Assembly (NCBI RefSeq): GCF_004295665.1
Contig: NZ_CP034759.1
Coordinates: 1,178,001 to 1,242,000, forward strand
Origin: Litorilituus sediminis
GTDB taxonomy: Bacteria; Pseudomonadota; Gammaproteobacteria; Enterobacterales; Alteromonadaceae
DNA length: 64,000 nucleotides
Direction: 5' to 3'
Of the stretch, positions 47,890-56,050 are shown in pieces. Position 1 is the first letter of the stretch. Every line of letters starts with the position of its first letter. Position numbers and translations under genes: made by a program. A model generated the notes under the pieces. The model was not told where the DNA came from and did not search any database. It worked only from the letters and a program-made list of their open reading frames with translations.

Positions 47890-48568
47890 CCACCACTATA
47901 TCGTGGCCACCATCAAAGACTGGCATATCGAGGCTTTTAAGCACTATAGTAAAGATTTACCGGGCAACTGGCATTTAATCACAGATAAAGCACAGCTAAC
48001 GCCACAATTTTTAAGGCAAATCTCACCTAAATATATCTTCTTTCCCCATTGGAGCTGGATAGTTCCTAAAGAGATATTAACTCAGTTTAACTGTGTCTGC
48101 TTTCATATGACTGACTTACCGTATGGCCGAGGTGGCAGCCCCTTACAAAACTTAATTGCTCGAGGTCACCAAGAGACTAAGCTAACGGCATTAAAAATGA
48201 CGGAAGAATTAGACGCTGGCCCTATTTATTTAAAAAGTCCGTTATCATTAACAGGCAGCGCCCAGCAAATATTTGAGCGCTCGGCATTACTTACCGCAAA
48301 AATGATCACTAGCATAGTCGAGCTGCAACCAGAGCCAACACCACAAACCGGTGCAGTGACACACTTTAACAGAAGAACACCTGAGCAAAGTGAAATTCAA
48401 GGAAATGAATCCTTGGATAAGCTTTATGATGTCATCAGAATGCTAGATGCTAAAAGTTACCCAAAAGCTTTTTTACACTATGGTGATTTTACCTTACACT
48501 TTGAAAATGCTCAGTTAACTGACGATAGCCTTACCGCCTCAATTAGCATTAGTAAACGAGAAAAATAG
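47879..48568 (+). CDS. Formyltransferase-fold protein II of the glycan locus
   Basis: A 229-residue protein with the same fold as its neighbour but clearly different in sequence. The signature is FHMTDLPYGRGGSPLQNLI (residues 75-93), His76 being kept, Cys74 replacing the triad Asn, and Asp112 in EELDAGPIYLK. The ATG at 47879 overlaps the previous gene by 11 bases, which suggests a matched pair. A formyl group on the C5 or C7 nitrogen of a nonulosonate is the natural guess. Confidence 0.82.
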   Translation: MNPNHHYIVATIKDWHIEAFKHYSKDLPGNWHLITDKAQLTPQFLRQISPKYIFFPHWSWIVPKEILTQFNCVCFHMTDLPYGRGGSPLQNLIARGHQETKLTALKMTEELDAGPIYLKSPLSLTGSAQQIFERSALLTAKMITSIVELQPEPTPQTGAVTHFNRRTPEQSEIQGNESLDKLYDVIRMLDAKSYPKAFLHYGDFTLHFENAQLTDDSLTASISISKREK

Positions 48569-48572
48569 TCAT

Positions 48573-49646
48573 ATGACAGATAAATTTATTACCATAGACA
48601 ATAAAAAAATTGGTGCTAACCATAAGCCTTATATTATTGCTGAATTATCAGCAAACCATAATGGCAAAATCGATAAAGCCCTTAAAGCCATTGAAGTGGC
48701 TGCGCAATGTGGCGCCGATGCGGTAAAAATTCAAAGCTACACCGCAGATACCATGACCATAGATTGCGACAAAGACGACTTTCAAGTCAAAGGTGGTCTA
48801 TGGGATGGTTATAAACTTTATGATTTATACCAATGGGCGCAAACCCCCTTTGAATGGCATCAACAACTATTTGCCAAAGCCAAAGAAGTCGGCATTACCC
48901 TATTTTCTACCCCGTTTGATGAATCAGCCGTTGATTTGTTAGAAGCGCTTGATGCGCCAGCCTATAAACTCGCCTCATTTGAGATAACCGACTTACCACT
49001 AATAAAGCGCATTGCGCAAACAGGTAAGCCAATGATCATTTCAACTGGCATGGCTAACCTTGAAGAAATAACAGACGCGATTAACACCGCCAAAGACAAT
49101 GGCTGTAAAGAGTTAGTGGTTTTACATTGTATTAGCGCCTACCCTGCTCCGTTTGAGCAAGCAAATTTAGCCACCATAGCAGATATTGCAAAGCGCTTTG
49201 ATGTTATTGCAGGCCTTTCAGATCACACCTTAGGCACTGTGGTTTCTGTGACTAGTATCGCCTTAGGCGCCAGCTTAATTGAAAAACACTTTACCTTAGA
49301 TAGAAACGACAAAGGCCCAGATGCCGAGTTTTCCCTTGAACCAGATGAGCTAAAACGCTTGGTTGAAGAAACTCAGGCGGCCCACCAAGCACTTGGCGTA
49401 GCAGGCTATGAACGCAAACCAGTAGAGCAAGCCAGCATGAAGTTTCGCCGCTCATTATACTTTGTTAAAGATATAGTCAAAGGCGAGCAAATAACCGAGC
49501 AGCACATTAGACGTATCAGACCTGGCTATGGCATTGCGCCAAAATATTTTCAGCAACTGCTAGGTAAAAAAGTCACACAAACAATCACGCGAGGAACAGC
49601 TGTTTCTTGGGATTTAATCGACAGTGAGAAAGGCGATGAACAATAA
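48573..49646 (+). CDS. pseI: Pseudaminic acid synthase PseI
   Basis: Condenses the free 2,4-diacylamino-6-deoxy-altrose with phosphoenolpyruvate to make the nine-carbon acid. The 357-residue NeuB-family protein begins with PYIIAELSANHNG, has DAVKIQSYTADTMT and FSTPFDESAVDLLE, ISTGMANLEEI, and a C-terminal antifreeze-like SAF domain (about 285-350, RRSLYFVKDIVKGEQIT). The substrate NHNG and KGGLWDG features fit the Pse rather than the sialic-acid branch. It overlaps the deacetylase gene by 11 bases. Confidence 0.94.
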   Translation: MTDKFITIDNKKIGANHKPYIIAELSANHNGKIDKALKAIEVAAQCGADAVKIQSYTADTMTIDCDKDDFQVKGGLWDGYKLYDLYQWAQTPFEWHQQLFAKAKEVGITLFSTPFDESAVDLLEALDAPAYKLASFEITDLPLIKRIAQTGKPMIISTGMANLEEITDAINTAKDNGCKELVVLHCISAYPAPFEQANLATIADIAKRFDVIAGLSDHTLGTVVSVTSIALGASLIEKHFTLDRNDKGPDAEFSLEPDELKRLVEETQAAHQALGVAGYERKPVEQASMKFRRSLYFVKDIVKGEQITEQHIRRIRPGYGIAPKYFQQLLGKKVTQTITRGTAVSWDLIDSEKGDEQ

Positions 49647-50319
49647 ACAACAAAGGGTATTGGTTGTCGCTGCACATGCCGACGATGAAGTACTTGGCTG
49701 TGGTGCTACCATTGCCAAACACATTGCCAATCAAGATAAAGTAAAAGTTATCTTTATGACCGATGGGGTTGGCGCACGCGATAATAGCTCAGTTCAAGAA
49801 AGCCAAGCGCGCACTTTAGCACTAACTAACGCGATGACAGCTTTAGGTGTCACCGACTACCAATGCTTTGATTTTCCAGATAATCAAATGGATACCGTAA
49901 GTTTACTGAGTATTGTTAAAGAAATTGAGCAAGTAATCGCTGAGTTTCAACCGAGCATTGTCTATAGCCACTTTGGCCATGATCTGAATATAGATCATCG
50001 CATTACCCATCAAGCAGTGATGACAGCTTGTCGCCCAATTAAAGGCCATAGCGTCAAAAAAATATTATCCTTTGAAGTGCTCTCTAGTACTGAATGGCAA
50101 TCAGCCAGTGCGCCAAGCTTTAAGCCACAGTATATCGTGAATATCAGTCAATTTTGGCCGCAAAAATTACAAGCATTACAAAGCTATCAGCAAGAATTAA
50201 GAGCCTTCCCACATAGCCGCAGCCTTGAGTGTATCGAAGCGTTAGCAACACTACGCGGTGCCAGTCACGGTTTTGAAAAAGCAGAAGCTTTTCAAGTGGA
50301 AAGAATACTTGCGCAATAG
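49636..50319 (+). CDS. PIG-L (LmbE)-family de-N-acetylase
   Basis: A 227-residue zinc-dependent deacetylase fold. The metal site is visible as AHADDE (His14, Asp16, Asp17) and the second histidine in HDLNIDH (residues 115-121). Related enzymes remove N-acetyl groups from GlcNAc-type sugars. Here it would free an amine on the sugar for the formyltransferase-like proteins or the amidotransferase to act on. ATG at 49636 is used; a GTG four codons earlier is less likely. Confidence 0.87.
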   Translation: MNNKQQRVLVVAAHADDEVLGCGATIAKHIANQDKVKVIFMTDGVGARDNSSVQESQARTLALTNAMTALGVTDYQCFDFPDNQMDTVSLLSIVKEIEQVIAEFQPSIVYSHFGHDLNIDHRITHQAVMTACRPIKGHSVKKILSFEVLSSTEWQSASAPSFKPQYIVNISQFWPQKLQALQSYQQELRAFPHSRSLECIEALATLRGASHGFEKAEAFQVERILAQ

Positions 50320-50331
50320 CTGAGCACTTAA

Positions 50332-50348
50332 GTTAAGCTGAGCTTAAC
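50332..50348 (+). repeat. 17-bp palindrome before wbpG-type gene
   Basis: GTTAAGCTGAGCTTAAC is an 8-bp perfect palindrome around a single G. It ends 11 bp upstream of the sigma-54 element at 50360. It may be an operator for an activator or part of a transcript end; there is no T-run after it. Confidence 0.5.
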
Positions 50349-50359
50349 AGCAATAAAAA

Positions 50360-50375
50360 TGGCATTTAACTTGCT
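50360..50375 (+). promoter_or_regulatory. Sigma-54 promoter inside the glycan locus
   Basis: The plus strand reads TGGCATTTAACTTGCT, matching TGGCA and TTGCT with exact -24/-12 spacing; it is nearly the same as the fliE promoter (TGGCATTAAGCTTGCA). It lies 45 bp before the WbpG-like gene, in the only sizeable gap (100 bp) of the locus. Confidence 0.8.
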
Positions 50376-50419
50376 AAATATTTGCCTATAAAGAATAAAA
50401 CGTACCTGGAAAATGAACT

Positions 50420-51604
50420 ATGCAAAAATGTACCGCGTGTAACCTGCCAGAAACTTACGAAACCATTGAGTTTGATGAAAACGGCGTTTGTAATATTTGT
50501 CGTCAAAAAGAGTTTAAGGATGAAAAAATTGACTGGCAACGACGTGCTGAAATGCTATCTCGAGTAATCGAAAAACACCGTGGAAAATATGAGTACGATT
50601 GCATCTTACCTTTTTCTGGCGGTAAAGATTCAACCTATACCTTATGGTATTTAGTTAAACACTATAAAATCAGACCTTTAGTTGTACAGTTTAATCATGG
50701 TTTTATGCGCGATACCTTAATGGAAAATAACCGCAGAACCTTTAAAAAGCTCGGTGTTGACGTAATATCTTTTACGCCAAACTGGAAGCTAGTAAAACGG
50801 TTAATGTTAGAAACCTTAGTGCGCAAAGGTGACTTTTGCTGGCATTGTCATACTGGTATTTTCGCCTACCCTATGCATATTGCCTTAAAATACCAAGTAC
50901 CACTCATTTTTTGGGGTGAGCCATCCTCTGAGTACACCGCCTATTACAACTATGAAGATGACGAAATAGAGCAAGTAGATGAAACACGCTTTAATCGCTT
51001 TATCAACTTAGGTATTACTGCCGAAGATATGTACTCTATGATAAAAGATGATTATCAATGCGATCCAAGAGAGTTAACACCTTACACCTACCCTAAATTA
51101 AGAGACTTGAAAAAGTTAAAGTATCAATCGGTTTGTTTAGGCTCATATATTCCTTGGGATGTAAAAGAAAACACCAAAATAATTCAACAAGAGCTAGGTT
51201 GGCGTGGCGATCAAGTTGAAGGTATGCCATGGGATGAATACTCGTATGAAAAAATCGAGTGTTCTATGCAAGGCATGCGTGATTACATTAAATACCTTAA
51301 ACGTGGCTATAGCCGGGTAAGTCAAATGACTGCCCTAGATTTACGTAATGGCCGAATTGCCAAAGAGTATGCAGATAAATTAATTGCTGATTATGAAGGC
51401 AGAAAACCACCGTCGTTAACGCTATTTTTAGAATACTTAGGCATTAGTGAAGATCAATTCAACCACATTGTTGCTAAAACTGTGGTACCGCCATTTAAGC
51501 CTGACTTTGAAGGCATGGAATATGCGCCCAAAACTGATGATTTTGATCGTTGGTATCGCGAAGATGAACAAGATCGCGGTATTATCTTTAAAAACCCAGT
51601 ATAG
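50420..51604 (+). CDS. N-acetyl sugar amidotransferase (WbpG/PseA type)
   Basis: A 394-residue ATP-pyrophosphatase-like enzyme that converts an N-acetyl group into an acetamidino group with ammonia. The zinc site is Cys4/Cys7 and Cys24/Cys27; the ATP loop is SGGKDST at residues 66-72, and a further FCWHCHTG lies near 140. WbpG (Pseudomonas O-antigen) and PseA (Campylobacter flagellin) are the named relatives. HisH- and HisF-like proteins follow as an ammonia source, as in the wbpG-hisH2-hisF2 set. A sigma-54 element precedes it. Confidence 0.92.
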   Translation: MQKCTACNLPETYETIEFDENGVCNICRQKEFKDEKIDWQRRAEMLSRVIEKHRGKYEYDCILPFSGGKDSTYTLWYLVKHYKIRPLVVQFNHGFMRDTLMENNRRTFKKLGVDVISFTPNWKLVKRLMLETLVRKGDFCWHCHTGIFAYPMHIALKYQVPLIFWGEPSSEYTAYYNYEDDEIEQVDETRFNRFINLGITAEDMYSMIKDDYQCDPRELTPYTYPKLRDLKKLKYQSVCLGSYIPWDVKENTKIIQQELGWRGDQVEGMPWDEYSYEKIECSMQGMRDYIKYLKRGYSRVSQMTALDLRNGRIAKEYADKLIADYEGRKPPSLTLFLEYLGISEDQFNHIVAKTVVPPFKPDFEGMEYAPKTDDFDRWYREDEQDRGIIFKNPV

Positions 51605-51627
51605 AAAATAGGAAAGCAGTTAACTAC

Positions 51628-52251
51628 ATGATTGGAATACTTAATATCGGCCTAGGTAATGTACAGTCTGTTTATAATGCCGTTTACGAAAATGGTTACG
51701 ATCCCATTTTCGTTAGCAAGCCTGAAGAGCTAGAACAGTTGACTCATTTTATTATGCCTGGTGTCGGTAACTTTTCTGCTGTTATGCATAGCCTTGAGCA
51801 ACTTAAGTTAGTGCCTGCAATACAAGCACTTATCGCGCGCGGCGTACCAACCTTAGGTATTTGTTTAGGTATGCAGCTATTAGCAACATCAGGTGAAGAA
51901 GGTGGCCTATGTAAGGGCTTTGATGCCATTGCCGCTAAAGTTAAAGCTATCCCAAATAGCAATAACCTAAGAGTACCTCATGTTGGCTGGAATGAAGTCA
52001 AGTTTACCCAAGAACACCCTGTTTTTGCCGATATCAAAGACACGAGAGATTTTTACTTTGTCCATAGTTACCATATGGAGTGTCTCAGCGGCGATAATAT
52101 TATTGCAACAACGGATTATGGCAGTGATTTAGTCTGTGTTGCCGGCAATAAAAACGTGATAGGCGTGCAGTTTCACCCGGAGAAAAGCCAAAAAAATGGT
52201 ATGCAGCTATTAGAAAACTTTTGCGAATGGGACGGTGAATTTCATGCTTAA
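51628..52251 (+). CDS. hisH: HisH-like glutamine amidotransferase paralogue
   Basis: A 207-residue class I glutaminase with catalytic Cys79 in LGICLGMQLL and His183/Glu185 in QFHPEKS. By fold it is HisH, but no other histidine gene is near and it sits between the sugar amidotransferase and a HisF-like gene. It should release ammonia from glutamine for the amidino transfer and is a paralogue of, not the, histidine enzyme. It overlaps hisF by 8 bases. Confidence 0.92.
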   Translation: MIGILNIGLGNVQSVYNAVYENGYDPIFVSKPEELEQLTHFIMPGVGNFSAVMHSLEQLKLVPAIQALIARGVPTLGICLGMQLLATSGEEGGLCKGFDAIAAKVKAIPNSNNLRVPHVGWNEVKFTQEHPVFADIKDTRDFYFVHSYHMECLSGDNIIATTDYGSDLVCVAGNKNVIGVQFHPEKSQKNGMQLLENFCEWDGEFHA

Positions 52252-53005
52252 AAAACGCATTATTCCTATGATGCTTCTACTTGATGAGCAGCTAGTAAAA
52301 ACCTGTCAATTTGACAGTTGGCGCAATGTTGGCGACCCAGTAAAAAGCGCTAGCGTCTACAACTCTCAGTACACGGATGAGCTGGTACTACTTAATATAA
52401 ACCGTGACAACAGAAGCCTAGAGCAATTAGCTAACCTAATCACGCAAATATCAGAAGTAAGCTTTATGCCACTTGCCGTCGGCGGTGGTATTAATAGCTT
52501 TGACGATGCCAGTTATCTTATTAATAAAGGTGCTGATAAAGTGATTATTAATTCTAGCGTTTATAGCAAGCCCGAATTAATCACCCAAGTTGCCGATAAG
52601 TTTGGCCAGCAAGCCGTTATTGTTAGCATAGATGTTAAACGCTCAACTTCAGGTGAGTACCAAGTCTATTCCCACTGCGGAAAAACACTGGAAAATATCA
52701 GCCTAACTGAACATATACAGAACTGCCAACAAGCCGGTGCAGGTGAGTTTATGATCCAGTCAATTGAGCATGATGGCATGATGCAAGGCTTTGATATTGA
52801 GCTGTTAAAACAAGTCATGCTAATTGCTAATGTGCCCGTTATAGGTTGTAGTGGCAGTGGTGATTATCAGCATTTACGTGAAGCATTTATTGAAACCGAT
52901 GTTAGCGCACTCGGTTGTGGTAGCTTGTTCAACTTTTCAGACAGTAACCCCATTCGCGCGAAAAACTACCTCACAAATTATAATATTGCGTTTAAAAAGG
53001 TGTAA
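52244..53005 (+). CDS. hisF: HisF-like ammonia channel/cyclase paralogue
   Basis: A 253-residue TIM-barrel protein of the HisF family: IPMMLLLDEQLVKT at the start, AVGGGINSFDDASYLINKGADKVIINSS, VSIDVKR and GCSGSGDYQHLREAF. It would pass ammonia from the HisH-like subunit to the sugar amidotransferase rather than form imidazole-glycerol phosphate. ATG at 52244 overlaps the hisH stop region; a GTG three codons earlier is an alternative. Confidence 0.92.
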   Translation: MLKKRIIPMMLLLDEQLVKTCQFDSWRNVGDPVKSASVYNSQYTDELVLLNINRDNRSLEQLANLITQISEVSFMPLAVGGGINSFDDASYLINKGADKVIINSSVYSKPELITQVADKFGQQAVIVSIDVKRSTSGEYQVYSHCGKTLENISLTEHIQNCQQAGAGEFMIQSIEHDGMMQGFDIELLKQVMLIANVPVIGCSGSGDYQHLREAFIETDVSALGCGSLFNFSDSNPIRAKNYLTNYNIAFKKV

Positions 53006-53007
53006 CT

Positions 53008-54063
53008 ATGAGCCAAGCAACCAGTAATTTTGCCCAATTAAAACATATCGTATTAATTGGTGGTGGCGACCTTATGCTGGCGAGCGCGCAAATATTTCGC
53101 CAACTAAACTACCAAGTAAGCATTATTGCCGCACTTCGTCACCTTGATGAGCCATTAGTTCTAAGTGCTACCACCCTAGCGAAGTTTTGTCAGCAAAATA
53201 GTATTGCTTTACATAGCACTGCAGATATTAATCAATTAACAGCGCAAGAGTTAAATCACATCATTCCAGCACAAGCCATGGCTATTTGTTTTGGCCCTGC
53301 TTGGGTGTTTCAAAAACATATTATTGAGCAATTTAATTTTGGTATGTTTAATATCAACGCCATTCCTATCCCGCATTATTTAGGTGGTGCTCATTACACT
53401 TGGCAACTCCTTAATAACAATAAAGAAGGTGGCTGTTTTTTCCAGCAAATCACCACTGAGCTAGATCAAGGTGATATCTTAGCTCAGCACAACTTTACCA
53501 TCAGTGATAATGCCGTAACGCCTGATGATTACTTTCAAGAAAATGTTGCGCAAGGAAAAGTGTTTATAGCGTCTCTCGCTCAAAAGTTTAAGCAAGGTGA
53601 GCCTTTACAGCATACTCCTTATCAAACACTCAACAGCCACCGCCTTTACCTGCCAAGACTACGAACCGATAAGCAAGGCTTTATTAATTGGCAATGGCAG
53701 GCGAAAGACATTGTCTCTTTTATTCAGGGCTTTAGTGCCCCCTATATAGGTGCAGCAACCTTTATTGATGGCCAAAAGGTACGTTTAAAAGCTGTTAAGC
53801 TCATTACGCTATACAGTAAAACAGGCCAACTAATAGCCCCGATGCACCCGTTTGCTCAGGGCTTAATAATACGTAAAACCGCCACAAGTATTGTTGTTGC
53901 CGCAACAGATGGCTTTATTGAACTGATAAGTATTGAAAATGAGCAAGGTAACTGCGTAAAAAATCAATTAAAAGAAGGTATGAGATTACACACACCGCAA
54001 GCTGAACTTGAGCAAGCACTAAGTTATCAAGTGGTTATCGATGGCACAGGCTTTAAGGATTAA
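53008..54063 (+). CDS. Formyltransferase-fold protein III with C-terminal domain
   Basis: A 351-residue protein that resembles methionyl-tRNA and sugar formyltransferases, with an N-terminal Rossmann-like region, the block NINAIPIPHYLGGAHYTWQLL and ELDQGDILAQ, and a second domain (about 215-340) like the Fmt C-terminal barrel (GFINWQWQAKDIVSFIQGFS, GAATFIDGQKVRLKAVKL). Asn115 and Asp153 of the triad are kept, but the essential His is Asn117. Either the chemistry differs or it binds without formylating. The start is ATG at 53008, two bases after hisF. Confidence 0.82.
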   Translation: MSQATSNFAQLKHIVLIGGGDLMLASAQIFRQLNYQVSIIAALRHLDEPLVLSATTLAKFCQQNSIALHSTADINQLTAQELNHIIPAQAMAICFGPAWVFQKHIIEQFNFGMFNINAIPIPHYLGGAHYTWQLLNNNKEGGCFFQQITTELDQGDILAQHNFTISDNAVTPDDYFQENVAQGKVFIASLAQKFKQGEPLQHTPYQTLNSHRLYLPRLRTDKQGFINWQWQAKDIVSFIQGFSAPYIGAATFIDGQKVRLKAVKLITLYSKTGQLIAPMHPFAQGLIIRKTATSIVVAATDGFIELISIENEQGNCVKNQLKEGMRLHTPQAELEQALSYQVVIDGTGFKD

Positions 54064-54064
54064 T

Positions 54065-55435
54065 ATGAGTGTTTTATCATTAGTTGAAAAGCTGTTTCCT
54101 TTTAGCTACTCGATAACCGGCTCAGGCAACGATGAATCAATACCCGTTTACCAAACTGAGCTTAATTTTACTGTACATGAATACGCCTCAAATCAAAGCC
54201 TTAATGGTTGGTATATTCCTGATGCTTGGCGCGTTATTAAGGCGCAAATATTTCACAACGAGCAGTTAATCTATGATGCCTGCACATCACCATTAGGTGT
54301 TGCTATCCTTTCACCTAGCTTTAGCGGTGAGCTATCGTTAACCGAGCTTAATCAACATCTTATCAGCTGTGAACAATTACCTGATGCAATACCCTATCAA
54401 TGGCAAAACTTATATCGCCCCAATGAAATTAGCTGGGCGCTTTGCATGCCAGATAACATAAAGCAAAACTTACCAAGCGGTAATTATCAAGTAATACTAG
54501 AAACCAAAAATAGCGCCAGTACCATGAAAGTATTGGACTACTTTCTACCGGGGCAAAGTGATGAAACCATCATTATCAATGGTCACAATTGTCATCCCTT
54601 TCAAGCCAATGACGATATTTCTGGCTGTGCCGTTGCTATCAGGGTAATACAAGCGCTAAAACAGCAAGCAAAACTAAAATACAGTTACCGCGTCATTATT
54701 GCCCCTGAATTACACGGCCCGATGTTTTGGCTTAATGAGCTAACAAAACAGGAAAGAGAAAAATTAACTGGTTGTATCTTATTGAAATCAGTGGGTAATA
54801 AAGCTGATATGCGCTTACAGCGTAGCTACAATGATGATAGTGCATTAGATTTAGCGGCACAGAATGCCTTTACAAAGCGCTATCAAACCTTTGAGCAAGG
54901 TGCATTTCGCACCATTTACGGTAACGATGAAACCGTATTTGAAGCACCACCTTTTAATATTCCAACCATTTCATTAACCCGTTGGCCATTTAAGCAATAT
55001 CACACTGATTTAGATACCCCAGAGACCCTGTGCGAACAAGCACTGCAAGATAGTGTTGATTTAGTACTAGATATTATTGCTAGCTATGAAAAAAATGAAA
55101 GTACTGTTTCATCTCCTAACGAATATCTATGCGAAAGCGGTAACATTGCCACTGAGGCTAAGTATCAGCAAACGTATCAACGTAACTTTGACGGCTTAGT
55201 GTGTTTATCGGCCTACGGTTTATATAAGTCAATACCGCAAGTTGACAGCTCTGGCGTTGACTATAGCTCACTGTCTGGCCGTTGGAATACGCTAATGAAC
55301 TGCTTGCCAAGAGAGATAGAAGCCAAACAAAATGTTGCGCAATTGGCAGAAAAATATCAGCTACCTGTTGAAGGGGTTTATCAATACCTTGAATTGTGGG
55401 TAGAGAATAACTTATTAATAAAAGAAAATAACTAA
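54065..55435 (+). CDS. DUF4910 aminopeptidase-like zinc hydrolase
   Basis: A 456-residue protein with an aminopeptidase-like (M28 type) domain and a C-terminal winged helix (about 395-455), as in DUF4910 proteins. Likely metal ligands are visible: His174 and His177 in GHNCHPFQANDD, Asp184 and Glu215 in IIAPELHGPMFW, and His in KQYHTDLDTPE. These genes occur in sugar and flagellar-glycan clusters where a hydrolase of an acyl group is suspected, but the substrate is not known. It follows the formyltransferase-like gene after 1 base. Confidence 0.83.
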   Translation: MSVLSLVEKLFPFSYSITGSGNDESIPVYQTELNFTVHEYASNQSLNGWYIPDAWRVIKAQIFHNEQLIYDACTSPLGVAILSPSFSGELSLTELNQHLISCEQLPDAIPYQWQNLYRPNEISWALCMPDNIKQNLPSGNYQVILETKNSASTMKVLDYFLPGQSDETIIINGHNCHPFQANDDISGCAVAIRVIQALKQQAKLKYSYRVIIAPELHGPMFWLNELTKQEREKLTGCILLKSVGNKADMRLQRSYNDDSALDLAAQNAFTKRYQTFEQGAFRTIYGNDETVFEAPPFNIPTISLTRWPFKQYHTDLDTPETLCEQALQDSVDLVLDIIASYEKNESTVSSPNEYLCESGNIATEAKYQQTYQRNFDGLVCLSAYGLYKSIPQVDSSGVDYSSLSGRWNTLMNCLPREIEAKQNVAQLAEKYQLPVEGVYQYLELWVENNLLIKENN

Positions 55436-55459
55436 CTTAAAAAGTAGCAAAGAGCCGTT

Positions 55460-56050
55460 ATGACTAAGCAAATAAAGATCACCAGTAATGCCATAGCCGA
55501 TGTCTATCTTCAAACCATTAGTGAAAACGATGCCAGCGACGAATACGTGCAATGGCTCAATGACCCACTTGTTAACCAGTATTTGGAAACTCGTTTTTAT
55601 CAACAAGACTTAGCAAGCGTAATCGGTTTTATCAAAGGCATATTAGAGAACCCTAACGAGCACCTGTTTACTATTCGCCTTAAAAGCAACGATAAGCACA
55701 TAGGTAATATAAAAATTGGTCCCATTAACCCCCATCATAATATTGGTGATGTGAGCCTATTTATTGGTGATAAAGACAGCTGGGGCAAAGGCATAGCCAC
55801 GCAAGCCATTGCACTTATCTCACAATACAGTTTTGAGCAGTTAAAATTACGTAAACTTTGTGCTGGTGCATATAAAGCCAATGTAGGCAGTACTAAGGCT
55901 TTTCTTAAGGCAGGTTATGTCAGTGATGGCGTTTTAGCAAACCATTACACTTTTAATGGTAAGCCCTGTGATTTAGTACAAGTTTGCCTGTTTAACAATC
56001 AAGCAGACAAAATTGTACAAATAGACGTTATACCAATTGCTATTAGCTAG
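55460..56050 (+). CDS. GNAT (RimJ/RimL) N-acetyltransferase
   Basis: A 196-residue acetyl-CoA-dependent transferase: VSLFIGDKDSWGKGIATQAI contains the acetyl-CoA loop, and LRKLCAGAYKANVGSTKAFLKAGYVSDG the second half of the fold. It is the only acetyltransferase in the locus and so may replace PseH, which acetylates the C4 amine after PseC; its position at the far end is not typical. It meets the minus-strand dioxygenase-GSCFA gene tail to tail with a 4-base overlap. Confidence 0.88.
   Translation: MTKQIKITSNAIADVYLQTISENDASDEYVQWLNDPLVNQYLETRFYQQDLASVIGFIKGILENPNEHLFTIRLKSNDKHIGNIKIGPINPHHNIGDVSLFIGDKDSWGKGIATQAIALISQYSFEQLKLRKLCAGAYKANVGSTKAFLKAGYVSDGVLANHYTFNGKPCDLVQVCLFNNQADKIVQIDVIPIAIS

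Noticed and set aside
51628..53005. hisH-hisF taken as part of a histidine operon
   Set aside because: No other his genes are present; the neighbours are a WbpG-type amidotransferase and sugar genes.
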